From assembly GCF_028683095.1 (NCBI RefSeq), contig NZ_JAJUBC010000010.1, positions 1 to 64,000 on the forward strand: a stretch of 64,000 nt of DNA, in the 5' to 3' direction. The notes below the pieces were generated by a model, which saw only the letters and a program-made list of their open reading frames with translations, was not told the origin of the DNA and ran no database searches. Below, one piece after another: positions 19,913 through 28,555 of this stretch. Position 1 is the first letter of the stretch. Each line of letters begins with the position of its first letter. The translations under genes were made by a program, and so were the position numbers. The stretch comes from Enterovibrio gelatinilyticus (GTDB lineage Bacteria; Pseudomonadota; Gammaproteobacteria; Enterobacterales; Vibrionaceae).

Positions 19913-21342
19913 AGCTTAAACATGATCTTCTGCCACCACTTTCCATAAGGGGGAGTCATGAGCTGTCCTGGGTTGAGCTTCCCGCGGGTGAAAACGGTTT
20001 TGGCATGGCTGAATGTACGAAACCCTTCAATACCGTGGTAACTCCCGAGCCCTGACGGCCCAACACCGCCGAATGGCGCATCGTCGACCGCCACTTGCAT
20101 GATGGTGTCATTGATCGCGATAGAGCCCGAGTGGGTATGGCGGATCACATGACGTGTGAAGTTCTCATCGAAGGTCATCAAATACAGGGCGAGAGGGCGC
20201 GGCATTTCCTTTACTGTATTAATGACATCATGCACATCTTGATAGGTAATGATGGGCAGCAGAGGGCCAAAGATTTCTTCCTGCATGATGGCGCTTTCTT
20301 CGGGTGGGTTGATCACTAGATGAAGCGCCATTTTCCGTGATTCTGGTAAGGATGCGATATCGCTAAGTGGAATGACGTTAATGTCGCGCTGTTTGGCATC
20401 ATCAATCAGTGACTCAAGCCTTGCGAATTGGCGGTCATTAATAATGGCAGTGCGATCATCACTTTGTATGCCTTTTGGATAGGCGGCTTGCCACTGAGCT
20501 CGCAGCGCTTCGATCACCTCATCCAATTTATCTTCGTGAATAAATACATGGTCAGGTGCGACACAGATTTGTCCCGCATTGAGGTTTTTGCCAAATATTA
20601 GTCGTTCAGCCGCCAGTGCAGGGGAGATGTCAGGCGCAATGATCACCGGAGATTTTCCACCTAACTCCAGTGTGACTGGCGTTAGGTTGGCGGCTGCTGC
20701 TTCCATCACTTTCTTACCCACTTCGGTAGAACCGGTGAACAGCAGGTGATCAAAAGGGAGTTGGGTAAATGCTGTCGCTACCTCAACCTCACCTTCCACA
20801 ACAGTGACTTGGTCTTCGGAAAAGGCATCGCTTAGTAGGGCTTTTAACGCTTGATTGGTGAGCGGGGTAAACTCGCTCATTTTCAGCATCACGCGGTTGC
20901 CGGCGGCGATCGCTGTCATCAGTGGGATAAGGCTTAACGTGATGGGAAAATTCCACGGCACGATGATACCCACCACACCAAGAGGTTGGTAATGCACCTC
21001 TACTTTAGCCGGTGTAAGTAATAGCCCAGCAGAGCGGCGTGAAGGCTTCATCCAGCGCTTTAATTTGCGCTTGGTATACCTGAGCATTTGAAAGCAAGGC
21101 ATGATGTCAGCCATCAAGCTGTCGGTGTGGCTGCGATGACCATAATCTTGCGATAAGGCATTAACCAGCGCATCAGCATGCTTACTTAGCGCGGATTGAA
21201 GGCGAGTCAAATCATCAATGCGTTGGGCATAGCTACTATCGGAAACCTGACGACTCAAGCCGACTTGTTTAGAAAACTGTGCTTCCAACAACTCAATTTG
21301 TTGTTGAACTGGCATTGGATTGGCCATTGAGACCACTGTCAT
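19900..21342 (-). CDS. Aldehyde dehydrogenase, coniferyl-aldehyde-dehydrogenase type
   Basis: NAD(P)-dependent oxidation of an aldehyde to a carboxylate. The 480-residue product has the Rossmann motif GSTEVGK, the general base Glu226 in LELGGKSP and the nucleophile Cys260 in NAGQICVAP. The overall sequence, with RRSAGLLLTPAKVEVHYQPLG in part and a hydrophobic-basic C-terminus (WWQKIMFKLFLR), fits the coniferyl aldehyde dehydrogenase (CalB-like) group, which often accepts fatty or aromatic aldehydes. The substrate here is not known. The ATG ending at 21342 is preceded by AAGGA; an upstream ATG in the same frame adds 21 residues without homology. It is monocistronic on the minus strand. Confidence 0.92.
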   Translation of the reverse strand: MTVVSMANPMPVQQQIELLEAQFSKQVGLSRQVSDSSYAQRIDDLTRLQSALSKHADALVNALSQDYGHRSHTDSLMADIMPCFQMLRYTKRKLKRWMKPSRRSAGLLLTPAKVEVHYQPLGVVGIIVPWNFPITLSLIPLMTAIAAGNRVMLKMSEFTPLTNQALKALLSDAFSEDQVTVVEGEVEVATAFTQLPFDHLLFTGSTEVGKKVMEAAAANLTPVTLELGGKSPVIIAPDISPALAAERLIFGKNLNAGQICVAPDHVFIHEDKLDEVIEALRAQWQAAYPKGIQSDDRTAIINDRQFARLESLIDDAKQRDINVIPLSDIASLPESRKMALHLVINPPEESAIMQEEIFGPLLPIITYQDVHDVINTVKEMPRPLALYLMTFDENFTRHVIRHTHSGSIAINDTIMQVAVDDAPFGGVGPSGLGSYHGIEGFRTFSHAKTVFTRGKLNPGQLMTPPYGKWWQKIMFKLFLR

Positions 21343-21417
21343 GTTTACGCGTCCTTCATGCGATATGCCTAGCGCTACATTAAATTGTGTCGCAAAAATT
21401 TGCAAATTTGATACATA

Positions 21418-22029
21418 TTACGGTGTTACTGCAATGTGCTGGCGATCTGATTCGAAAATACGCATGAATTGCTCTAAATATGTCGACATGATGCTGGCAT
21501 TTTTTTTCTCACCCAATGCGGCCATGAGTTCAATACCTACCTCACAAGTACAGAGCGACCCCGAGGGTTGATTACGGCGCAATGAATAGCGGGTTGTCAG
21601 TCCTTCGGGCAACGTTACCGTTGGGACATCCTCTAGCCAAGGGCTTTGACGAAGCATTTTCCTAGCCTGTTGCCAGGTCGCATCCACAATAATGAAATGC
21701 AGCGGCTTGGCGTATGACGCGGATGATTGGCGAGATACGACCTTATCGAGTGGCTGCGCGGTATCGCTTGGGAAGACCAAGAAAGGCTGAACTGCGGGAT
21801 CAGCCAGCAGGGTGAGCAACTCTGACGGTGGCGTTTTTCGCTGCCAAATATGGCGGCGGCAATGAGGTAATGCCGCCTCCAAAAGCCGACCGGTGTTGCT
21901 CGTGCGTTGAGCTTCGGTTTCGTGCATTAATAGCTCAATACGCAACTCGCTGGTTAGCGATGGAGTATGCTCGCATAAGCAATTGTAATGAAAGCCACAG
22001 CCTTGGCACGGTGCTGGTTTGGTCGACAA
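21418..22029 (-). CDS. tapT: DTW-domain tRNA-uridine aminocarboxypropyltransferase
   Basis: Transfers the aminocarboxypropyl group of S-adenosylmethionine to uridine in tRNA (acp3U). The 203-residue product has an N-terminal zinc-binding CQGCGFHYNCLC (C-x2-C-x5-C-x-C) and the family hallmark DATW in FIIVDATWQQARKM, with TRYSLR downstream. E. coli TapT (YfiP) is the best-known homologue. The only usable start is TTG ending at 22029, with AAGGA seven bases upstream. That ribosome-binding sequence abuts the end of the MITE, so the original upstream region may have been replaced by the insertion. Confidence 0.88.
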   Translation of the reverse strand: MSTKPAPCQGCGFHYNCLCEHTPSLTSELRIELLMHETEAQRTSNTGRLLEAALPHCRRHIWQRKTPPSELLTLLADPAVQPFLVFPSDTAQPLDKVVSRQSSASYAKPLHFIIVDATWQQARKMLRQSPWLEDVPTVTLPEGLTTRYSLRRNQPSGSLCTCEVGIELMAALGEKKNASIMSTYLEQFMRIFESDRQHIAVTP

Positions 22030-22040
22030 AATGGTTTCCT

Positions 22041-22306
22041 TAGGGTCTGTTGATCTTTGGTGGCTAAATTTTGTTCTAGCTAAAAGCGTTTAGGCGAGGC
22101 GAGGTGTGTGCCGCCTAGTCATTCTAAGCAAACACGCCTCAACAAAGCATAAAACGCTTTTGGCAGAACCCTTCGGGCAGCGTTTGTGGCGACTTTCTCC
22201 TGCGTTATCGACTTCTCATGTAGGCCACTACACATCGTAGCCTCTGCCTTGTATAAAGCCGCCACAAACTGCTGCAAAAATCATCACCAAAGATCAACAG
22301 ACCCTA
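22041..22306. mobile_element. 266-bp miniature inverted-repeat transposable element (MITE)
   Basis: Two perfect 22-bp terminal inverted repeats, TAGGGTCTGTTGATCTTTGGTG at 22041-22062 in sense and its exact complement at 22285-22306, enclose 222 bp with no coding capacity. If the outer TA on each side is the target duplication, the element is 262 bp with 20-bp ends, which fits mobilisation by an IS630/Tc1-mariner-type transposase acting in trans. Inside, AAAGCGTTT (22083-22091) and AAACGCTTT (22152-22160) form a second inverted pair. It separates tapT from the lipoprotein gene, both on the minus strand. Confidence 0.85.
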
Positions 22307-22327
22307 GTGATGATTTTCGTCATGGTG

Positions 22328-23902
22328 TTATTTGAAGGTGATGCCTTGTTGTTGAGGGTATATGCCGTCAGCAAACAAATAGGTATCACTTTCATCAGGA
22401 AGGCTCACTTCAGGGGCCAGCGAAGGGTTGCTCGGATAGCGTTTTCCGTCAAACATGAGCACGCGTGTGGAGGCTTTCGCACCGCCCCCACCCACTGGCA
22501 TGATCAAATCACGCCAGCCGTTCTGTGTGATGCTTCCTAGCTGGAAGGGTAAATGCACCAATGTGATGCGACTGTTGAAGACCCAATCACCGTTTTGGTT
22601 GGCAAACACCAACAATGTACATCCACCGGTGCCGCACCAATCGGTAAAAACGAAAAGTTCGTCTTCGCCATCATCATTGAGGTCTTGCGTTAACCAACGA
22701 TAACGCATGCCTGCAGCTTCCTTGGCGGCATCGCCAAGGTATGCCAGCAGTGCCGCATCCACGTCTGGGTTATAGATTGCAGAGCCTTCGACGCCGTAAG
22801 AGGTTACCTTTGAGCCCGTGGCAGACACGGCGGTTACTTCACTGCCTACCATCAATGATAAGGCCAACCCTTCTGTGCCTAAGCTGTACTCGCGGCCATT
22901 GACGGTTTCAGTTTTCGCCGTGAGTGTTAAACCATTGCGCTGAAATACGCGCTCACTGACCAGATATTGCCCTTGATGACGCGTCATCATCACTTGAACT
23001 TCATTGGGGCTGACTTGTTGCCATACGCCCGTTTCTTCGATATCAGGCTCATTGACTTGCTGGTAGCGTGTGGTCGCCGAATGATCAGCATTGAGGGTGA
23101 CGGTGGTGGTGAGTCGAACCTCTCCTTGTGTTGTGATGCCTTGATAATCGCCGACCCAAGCTTGGGTGGGATCATTGGCTGACAAGGTGGCACAGCCTTC
23201 CCATGACTGATTGCCTTTGGTGAATGTGGATGTCCAGCCATAGATACTGTCACTCATGCCATCGCTACACAGTGCAGGGCGAAGTGTCAATGTGGCACCT
23301 TCTGCGTGGTAAATACGAGCTTCTTGGCTGATATGACGTTCCTTGAGCGTGAAGTTTTCACTTTCAAAGCCCAAGCGACTTAATTGCAGTGTATTGCTAG
23401 AGATCGACACTGACCAAAACGGTTCAGTCCCTGACGCCACAGTGAGATTGCGACGTTGCTGACAGCCATCAATTTCAGCAGACATGAGATTGAGTTGCGT
23501 GACTTTAAAGCTTGCTGGGTAATCTGCAGCAAATCCATCGTGTGGCGGAGCGACAAATTCACCAATCACTTCGCCATAAATGGTGTTGTACGGACTTGAA
23601 CTCAGCGCCATGCTTTGTTGAGCCGTGGCGGGATCAAACTGCAGCCAATATTGGCTATTACTACCACAGGGGGTAATGGCTCGAGCCTCGTGTCCCAGTG
23701 TTACTTCGCCGCGCAACATAAAGCGTTGGATTGATGGCGGCTTAACGGCTTGGTCGGATGCCTTTTGGGATGCCTGCGGGGATAAGTCGTCCGAGTTGCC
23801 CAGTTCGACGGGGCCCGAGGGTGACAGGCTACAGGCCGAAAGCAAGCTAATCGCACTCGCGATGCTCAGTGTTTTGATAAGGCGACAGTTTGAGGTTGGC
23901 AA
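22328..23902 (-). CDS. Putative lipoprotein of unknown function
   Basis: I do not recognise a characterised relative. The 524-residue product begins with a basic N-terminus, a hydrophobic stretch and the lipobox LSAC (Cys24), so it is a lipoprotein exported by Sec. The linker after Cys24 is Ser/Gln rich. The central part with GTEPFWSVSI resembles the COG3650-type envelope domain, and the C-terminal part has DLNDDGEDELFVF, a calcium-loop-like acidic motif, then a CGTGGC pair of cysteines. The start is TTG ending at 23902, with AGAGGAA upstream; no ATG lies before the signal peptide. The MITE is inserted just downstream. Confidence 0.8.
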   Translation of the reverse strand: MPTSNCRLIKTLSIASAISLLSACSLSPSGPVELGNSDDLSPQASQKASDQAVKPPSIQRFMLRGEVTLGHEARAITPCGSNSQYWLQFDPATAQQSMALSSSPYNTIYGEVIGEFVAPPHDGFAADYPASFKVTQLNLMSAEIDGCQQRRNLTVASGTEPFWSVSISSNTLQLSRLGFESENFTLKERHISQEARIYHAEGATLTLRPALCSDGMSDSIYGWTSTFTKGNQSWEGCATLSANDPTQAWVGDYQGITTQGEVRLTTTVTLNADHSATTRYQQVNEPDIEETGVWQQVSPNEVQVMMTRHQGQYLVSERVFQRNGLTLTAKTETVNGREYSLGTEGLALSLMVGSEVTAVSATGSKVTSYGVEGSAIYNPDVDAALLAYLGDAAKEAAGMRYRWLTQDLNDDGEDELFVFTDWCGTGGCTLLVFANQNGDWVFNSRITLVHLPFQLGSITQNGWRDLIMPVGGGGAKASTRVLMFDGKRYPSNPSLAPEVSLPDESDTYLFADGIYPQQQGITFK

Positions 23903-23936
23903 CGGAGATTCCTCTTCTCTTTCATTAGCTAACAGG

Positions 23937-23978
23937 GTATACCGAAGAATCCTGCTTCTTCAGGTTACTTGGGTATAC
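23937..23978. repeat. 42-bp palindromic dispersed repeat
   Basis: GTATACC and GGTATAC enclose GAAGAA, TCCTGC, TTCTTC and AGGTTACTTG, so the element folds into a hairpin with nested arms. About 30 of 42 positions match a copy at 2540-2581. It lies between the divergent lipoprotein and EVE genes, ending 38 bp before the EVE ATG. Confidence 0.65.
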
Positions 23979-24016
23979 AGCCTTGATGATGGCATTCACA
24001 CCAATTGGGGGGAATT

Positions 24017-24481
24017 ATGGCGTATTGGCTGTTAAAAACCGAGCCAGATACTTTTTCTATAGACACTTTAAAACAGCAAAAGGTCTCTTGTTGGGAAGGT
24101 GTTCGAAATTATCAAGCACGAAACATGATGCGCGATGGTATGACGCTTGGGGATTTGGTGTTGATTTATCACTCGTCATGTAAAGACGTTGGCGTGGTGG
24201 GGATCGGAGAAGTGGTGAAAGAAGCCTATCCCGATCATTTCCAGTTTGACCCTGAAAGCCCGTACTTTGATCCCAAAAGCTCCCCTGAAAATCCTCGCTG
24301 GATCATGGTTGATATCGAATATCGCCAGCATCTGCGTTATGTCTCTTTGGCGCGCATCAAGTCCAACCCAGCGTTAGAGGAAATGCCACTGGTGAAGAAA
24401 GGCAGTCGGCTCAGCATCATGCCTGTCACGGACATGCAGTGGAATGAGATCCTTGCCATGTCAGCAACGCCAATCAGGTAA
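24017..24481 (+). CDS. EVE domain protein
   Basis: EVE domains are PUA/YTH-like folds thought to bind modified nucleic-acid bases. The 154-residue product is a single such domain: MAYWLLKTEPDTFSIDTL, then WEGVRNYQARNMM, GDLVLIYHS, and PRWIMVDIEY follow the usual order for the widespread stand-alone form. The ATG at 24017 is preceded by GGGGGGA; an in-frame TTG four codons earlier overlaps that site. Function in this organism is unknown. It converges on yigL, whose terminator follows. Confidence 0.9.
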   Translation: MAYWLLKTEPDTFSIDTLKQQKVSCWEGVRNYQARNMMRDGMTLGDLVLIYHSSCKDVGVVGIGEVVKEAYPDHFQFDPESPYFDPKSSPENPRWIMVDIEYRQHLRYVSLARIKSNPALEEMPLVKKGSRLSIMPVTDMQWNEILAMSATPIR

Positions 24482-24494
24482 CGAACGAGTCGAA

Positions 24495-24532
24495 CAAAAA
24501 AAGAAAACGGCAGCGGGGGGAGCGCTACCGTT
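24495..24532 (-). terminator. Terminator of yigL
   Basis: On the minus strand AACGGTAGCG pairs with CGCTGCCGTT, then TTTTCTTTTTTTG. The A-rich left side and lack of T-run on the plus strand make it mainly a minus-strand terminator. Confidence 0.75.
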
Positions 24533-24558
24533 GGGATGTATGCGAGCAAGCTCCGTGC

Positions 24559-25356
24559 TTACAGCAGGTGCTTCTCAAGGTAGCGAGCAACGGCTTCGTC
24601 TGCATGGCTACCAATGACTTCGTTGTTTGGTAGTGTAGCCTTCACGCGAGGGTGCGCCGTTTCCATGACCAAACCTTTTTTCGCCGCCGTCAGCATTTCT
24701 ACGTCGTTCATGCCATCGCCAAATGCGATGCACTCTTCGAGGCTAAAGCCTTTGATTTCCGCGACAGCTTTAAGTGCATCTCCTTTCGATACGCCTGCGC
24801 CCATGACTTCAAGACAAAAAGGCGTTGAAAATGCCACGCTGACTTTGTCGCCAAACTTTTCAACAAGCTTGTGTTCGTAAGTCGTTAGGTAGTCGTGGTC
24901 ATGACGAATGAAGAAGATTTTGGCCACGTCTTCTAGCGGCGGATTCTCTGGGTCAAATAGCTCTGCACTAAAGCCAGAATCTTTGTGGTATTTCGCAAGA
25001 TCTTCATCAATGCGGTTGAGCAACCAATCGTTTTCACGGTAGATATGGATAGTGACGGTTTCATCGTCTTTCACCATATTGATCAGCTCAGGAATTAGCG
25101 CGGGATCGACATTTCGGCTAAATATCAGGTTATCGTCAGCATCATGAACGCGAGCACCGTTTGAGGTGATCATGAAAGCTGGAATACCCACGTTTTGTCG
25201 AATGTGTGCCACATCGATATGGTGACGGCCCGTTGCGAAGACAAAGTGTTCGCCTTTTTGATGCAGGCGCTGAAGGACATCGCGTGTGTATGGGGCGATG
25301 CTATGTTCGGGAGTCAGCAGAGTGCCATCGAGATCGGATGCAACGATTCTGTACAT
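24559..25356 (-). CDS. yigL: HAD-IIB (Cof-type) sugar-phosphate phosphatase YigL
   Basis: Cytoplasmic HAD phosphatase; E. coli YigL dephosphorylates accumulated sugar phosphates and pyridoxal phosphate. The 265-residue product has motif I DLDGTLL near residue 8, motif II SNGAR, a Cof-type cap, and motif IV GDGMNDVEML. The start at the ATG ending at 25356 gives MYRIVASDLDG, as in E. coli; a longer reading frame upstream has no homology. It lies 145 bp after pldB on the same strand, the same pair as in E. coli (pldB-yigL). Confidence 0.93.
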   Translation of the reverse strand: MYRIVASDLDGTLLTPEHSIAPYTRDVLQRLHQKGEHFVFATGRHHIDVAHIRQNVGIPAFMITSNGARVHDADDNLIFSRNVDPALIPELINMVKDDETVTIHIYRENDWLLNRIDEDLAKYHKDSGFSAELFDPENPPLEDVAKIFFIRHDHDYLTTYEHKLVEKFGDKVSVAFSTPFCLEVMGAGVSKGDALKAVAEIKGFSLEECIAFGDGMNDVEMLTAAKKGLVMETAHPRVKATLPNNEVIGSHADEAVARYLEKHLL

Positions 25357-25501
25357 GTGTACCTCAAATTTAAAAAGGATATGCAATACATCCCCAGTGT
25401 ATCGAAGCACCCGAGAAAGAAAAGGGATCAAATTGCCGGCGTTTTTTTCCTGTTTAGGTTAAATAACCGGCAACTTGCATTGGCGAGAATCGATCCGTTG
25501 A

Positions 25502-26509
25502 TTACGCCGACTGCTCTAAGGGTGTGGTATCCATGTCATTGAAAAATTTGAGACATAAGCTCAATGCCGCGTCACGAATAGGGTCTTTCTCAAACAGCAG
25601 TTCGTGGCGAGAATCTGCGACTATCTCAAATTGGATGGGCAGACTTGCCGCCTGACGTTTACGGTGGAATTCGAACATAGCATGGTTGCACACCACTTCA
25701 TCACGCGCTGCTTGCATCAATAAAATGGGCATGTCGATGATGTTTGCTGCATCTAGTGCACGTTCGCAGGCTGACAGACTTTGCCAAATCCATTGCGTGC
25801 TGGGGCCACCCACCTTAAGTGTACTATTATCTTCATACAGGTCGCGAAACCATTGGTAGCGCGGATGAGAACTTGTCAGTAAATTGTGCTTAAACGGCTT
25901 TAACCAATAAGGCACTTGTCCCGGAGCATAGCCTGCAGGGTGATGGATCTCAGACAACAAACGACAGAGAGGCTTGGCCGCTTTTTGCAATAGTGGAGAC
26001 AGGTTGATGCCAAACATCGGGGCACTCAATACTAACGCATCGATTGCCGCTGGCTTTCTCGCGGCATAAAGCGTGGAGATAGCACCACCCATTGAATGAG
26101 CGAGGATCATGCGTTGCTGGTGAGGCTTTTGTGTGACGACTTCGTCAATAAAGGTTTCGAGATCGTCAACATAGTGCTCAAACTCGACCACATGGCCAAT
26201 GTCACTGCCTGTCACTAAACGATGACTGTGCCCCTGACCACGGTGATCGCAGCTGTAAACGTCATACCCTTGTTGGAATAAGTCGAAAAACACTTCCTGA
26301 TATTTTTCTACTGACTCAATGCGACCATTGACCACCACAATAGCGCGAGTGTGTTCTGGCTTAGTAAAGGCACACCACTTCAGACGCAGGCCATCTTGAC
26401 CAATGACTTGCCCTTGCTGACGCGTTGCCCAAAAAGGGGCAATCTGATCCGTCATTGTATTGTTGAGTTCATCTTCGCGAGAAAATAAAAAAGGGCGTTC
26501 AATTGACAT
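25502..26509 (-). CDS. pldB: Lysophospholipase L2
   Basis: Alpha/beta hydrolase of the monoglyceride-lipase type that hydrolyses lysophospholipids at the inner membrane. The 335-residue product has the nucleophile elbow AHSMGGA, the upstream CDHRGQGHS motif and a late His in DSRHELLFE for the triad. Two in-frame ATGs lie at 26515 and 26509; I chose 26509 because GCGGA is better spaced. Gene order pldB-yigL as in E. coli supports the assignment. Confidence 0.92.
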   Translation of the reverse strand: MSIERPFLFSREDELNNTMTDQIAPFWATRQQGQVIGQDGLRLKWCAFTKPEHTRAIVVVNGRIESVEKYQEVFFDLFQQGYDVYSCDHRGQGHSHRLVTGSDIGHVVEFEHYVDDLETFIDEVVTQKPHQQRMILAHSMGGAISTLYAARKPAAIDALVLSAPMFGINLSPLLQKAAKPLCRLLSEIHHPAGYAPGQVPYWLKPFKHNLLTSSHPRYQWFRDLYEDNSTLKVGGPSTQWIWQSLSACERALDAANIIDMPILLMQAARDEVVCNHAMFEFHRKRQAASLPIQFEIVADSRHELLFEKDPIRDAALSLCLKFFNDMDTTPLEQSA

Positions 26510-26651
26510 GTACATTCCGCTCTGGGGTTTTTATTTAGCATATCACGACAGGCGAGAAGTGCTTGGTTAAGTGTTAGCCAATCTCGCGGATAGATGCTGA
26601 TACCGTTCGTTGAGACAAGATTTAGGCGAATAGAAACCACAAATAGTCACA

Positions 26652-26682
26652 AACAAAAACAGCCAGCAAAGGCTGGCTGTTT
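26652..26682 (-). terminator. Terminator of the AbgT-family gene region
   Basis: Minus strand AACAGCCAGC pairs with GCTGGCTGTT, then TTTGTTTG. It is 38 bp past the transporter gene's stop. Confidence 0.8.
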
Positions 26683-26719
26683 GGTCTTCATGCGAATTGT
26701 ACTATTACGTCGAATGACT

Positions 26720-28321
26720 TTATTGCGCGAAGTTAAAGTAAGTGGCTGAGCCTGGGCCGACTGGCATACCTGCAACAAACACCCACAGGTAGAAGAACAC
26801 GCTCCAGCCAACAAGGAATATCAGGCTGTAAGGCAGCATGGTGGCTATTAAGGTACCGATACCCAAGTCGCGCTTATATCGAGAAGCCACCGCCAGAATC
26901 AGGCCAAAGTAACTCATCATCGGGGTGATAAGGTTCGTCACTGAGTCACCGATACGGTAAGCCGCTTGAATGGTTTCCGGTGCGTAACCAACTAGCATCA
27001 GCATTGGAACGAATATTGGTGCCGTTACTGCCCACTGTGCAGACGCCGAACCGAGTGTCAGGTTGATGATGCCGCACATAATAATGAAAGCAAAGAACAG
27101 CATTGGCCCAGTCAGACCGATGTTTTGTAGAAAGTCTGCACCACCTACCGCGATGACTTGGCCGAAGTTCGTCCATTTAAACAGGGCAACAAATTGCGCA
27201 GCAAAGAAGACGAGAACAATGTACAGACCCATGGCGCTGATGGACTTCGCCATCGCGTCAATGACGTCACGGTCATTATTCATGGTGCCGACGGTTTTAC
27301 CGTAGACGTAACCAGGGACAGCAAAGAACACCAGAATAAACGCGACGATACCTTTCAAGAACGGTGAACCCGCGACCGCGCCAGTTTCAGGGTGACGCAG
27401 GATACCCCACTCAGGCACGATGGTCAGTGCGAGTAATGCAGAGACAACCAATGCTGCGATACCAGCATTGCGCATACCGCGTCTTTCAAGGTCGGTGACT
27501 TTCCCTGCTTCTTTGGCTTCAAAGTCTTCTGCCGCCATAGATTGGTCGTATTTGCCCAACTTCGGTTCAACGATTTTCTCTGTGACCCACGCACCAAGGA
27601 TGGTGATAAGGAAGGTTGAGGCAAACATGAAGTACCAGTTCGCTTCAGGGCCGACGGTATAGCTTGGGTCAATCATCTGTGCTGAGGTTTCGGTGATACC
27701 TGATAGTAGCGGATCGACGGTACCCAACAGCAAGTTAGCGGAGTAACCACCGGAAACACCGGCAAATGCAGCGGCAAGGCCTGCCAGCGGGTGACGCCCT
27801 AACGAGTGGAATATCATCGCAGCCAGTGGGATCAGTACCACATAGCCAAGCTCTGACGCGGTGTTTGATACGATACCAGCGAAGACCACCGTCAGGGTTA
27901 CCATACGCGCTGACGCGCCCATAACCATTGAACGCATGGTGGCGGACAACAGACCTGAGTGTTCAGCGACGGCGACACCCATCATGGCAACTAATACTGT
28001 GCCTAGGGGGGCAAAACCAGTGAAGTTTTTCACTAGGTTGGTCACAATCAGTTGAACGCCTTCTGCGTTTAGCAGGCTTTTCACATAGATCATGCCATCG
28101 GCAGCGCGTCCGGCTGTGCCTTCAGGACGAGGATCGGCAACAGACATGCCGAAGTAACCTGCAATACCAGATGCAAAGAAAATGACCACACACAAGATGG
28201 CGAACAAAGTGACGGGGTGTGGAAGCAAGTTACCGAGAAATTCTACGGAATCGAGAAAACGGGAAAAAAGTGATTTTTTCGGCTTCCCGCCATTGTGGTG
28301 TTGCGAAGCTGATGTCTGCAT
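26720..28321 (-). CDS. AbgT-family transporter
   Basis: Inner-membrane transporter of the AbgT family; members import p-aminobenzoyl-glutamate or export sulfonamide-like antimetabolites (MtrF, YdaH). The 533-residue product has about nine to twelve hydrophobic helices, with two re-entrant-type conserved stretches, SNTASELGYVVLIPLAAM and GSASAQWAVTAPIFVPML. No peptidase gene (abgA, abgB) lies nearby, so uptake of folate breakdown products is not supported by context. GGAGGAA precedes the ATG ending at 28321; an in-frame ATG four codons upstream is possible. Confidence 0.92.
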   Translation of the reverse strand: MQTSASQHHNGGKPKKSLFSRFLDSVEFLGNLLPHPVTLFAILCVVIFFASGIAGYFGMSVADPRPEGTAGRAADGMIYVKSLLNAEGVQLIVTNLVKNFTGFAPLGTVLVAMMGVAVAEHSGLLSATMRSMVMGASARMVTLTVVFAGIVSNTASELGYVVLIPLAAMIFHSLGRHPLAGLAAAFAGVSGGYSANLLLGTVDPLLSGITETSAQMIDPSYTVGPEANWYFMFASTFLITILGAWVTEKIVEPKLGKYDQSMAAEDFEAKEAGKVTDLERRGMRNAGIAALVVSALLALTIVPEWGILRHPETGAVAGSPFLKGIVAFILVFFAVPGYVYGKTVGTMNNDRDVIDAMAKSISAMGLYIVLVFFAAQFVALFKWTNFGQVIAVGGADFLQNIGLTGPMLFFAFIIMCGIINLTLGSASAQWAVTAPIFVPMLMLVGYAPETIQAAYRIGDSVTNLITPMMSYFGLILAVASRYKRDLGIGTLIATMLPYSLIFLVGWSVFFYLWVFVAGMPVGPGSATYFNFAQ

Positions 28322-28555
28322 CAGTTCCTCCATGTTAGACAACTTTCCATTTTTGTTGGGAGCATGCTAGGTCATAAAAAAGGGTCAATGCAATACTTAC
28401 TGCTACCAAATGACAATAAATCAGCCATATTATTTAAATGAAATGCAACATTTGGCGTCAAATGTTGTTTGGTTTTTGTTCGGTTTGGCTAAATTGTCAG
28501 CAGGTTTACAATTCCAATATCAATCGGTGCGGTTGTGCCACTCTCGGAAGATAAG

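Noticed and set aside
26720-28321. p-aminobenzoyl-glutamate utilisation operon
   Set aside because: The AbgT-type transporter has no abgA/abgB peptidase genes nearby; substrate left open.
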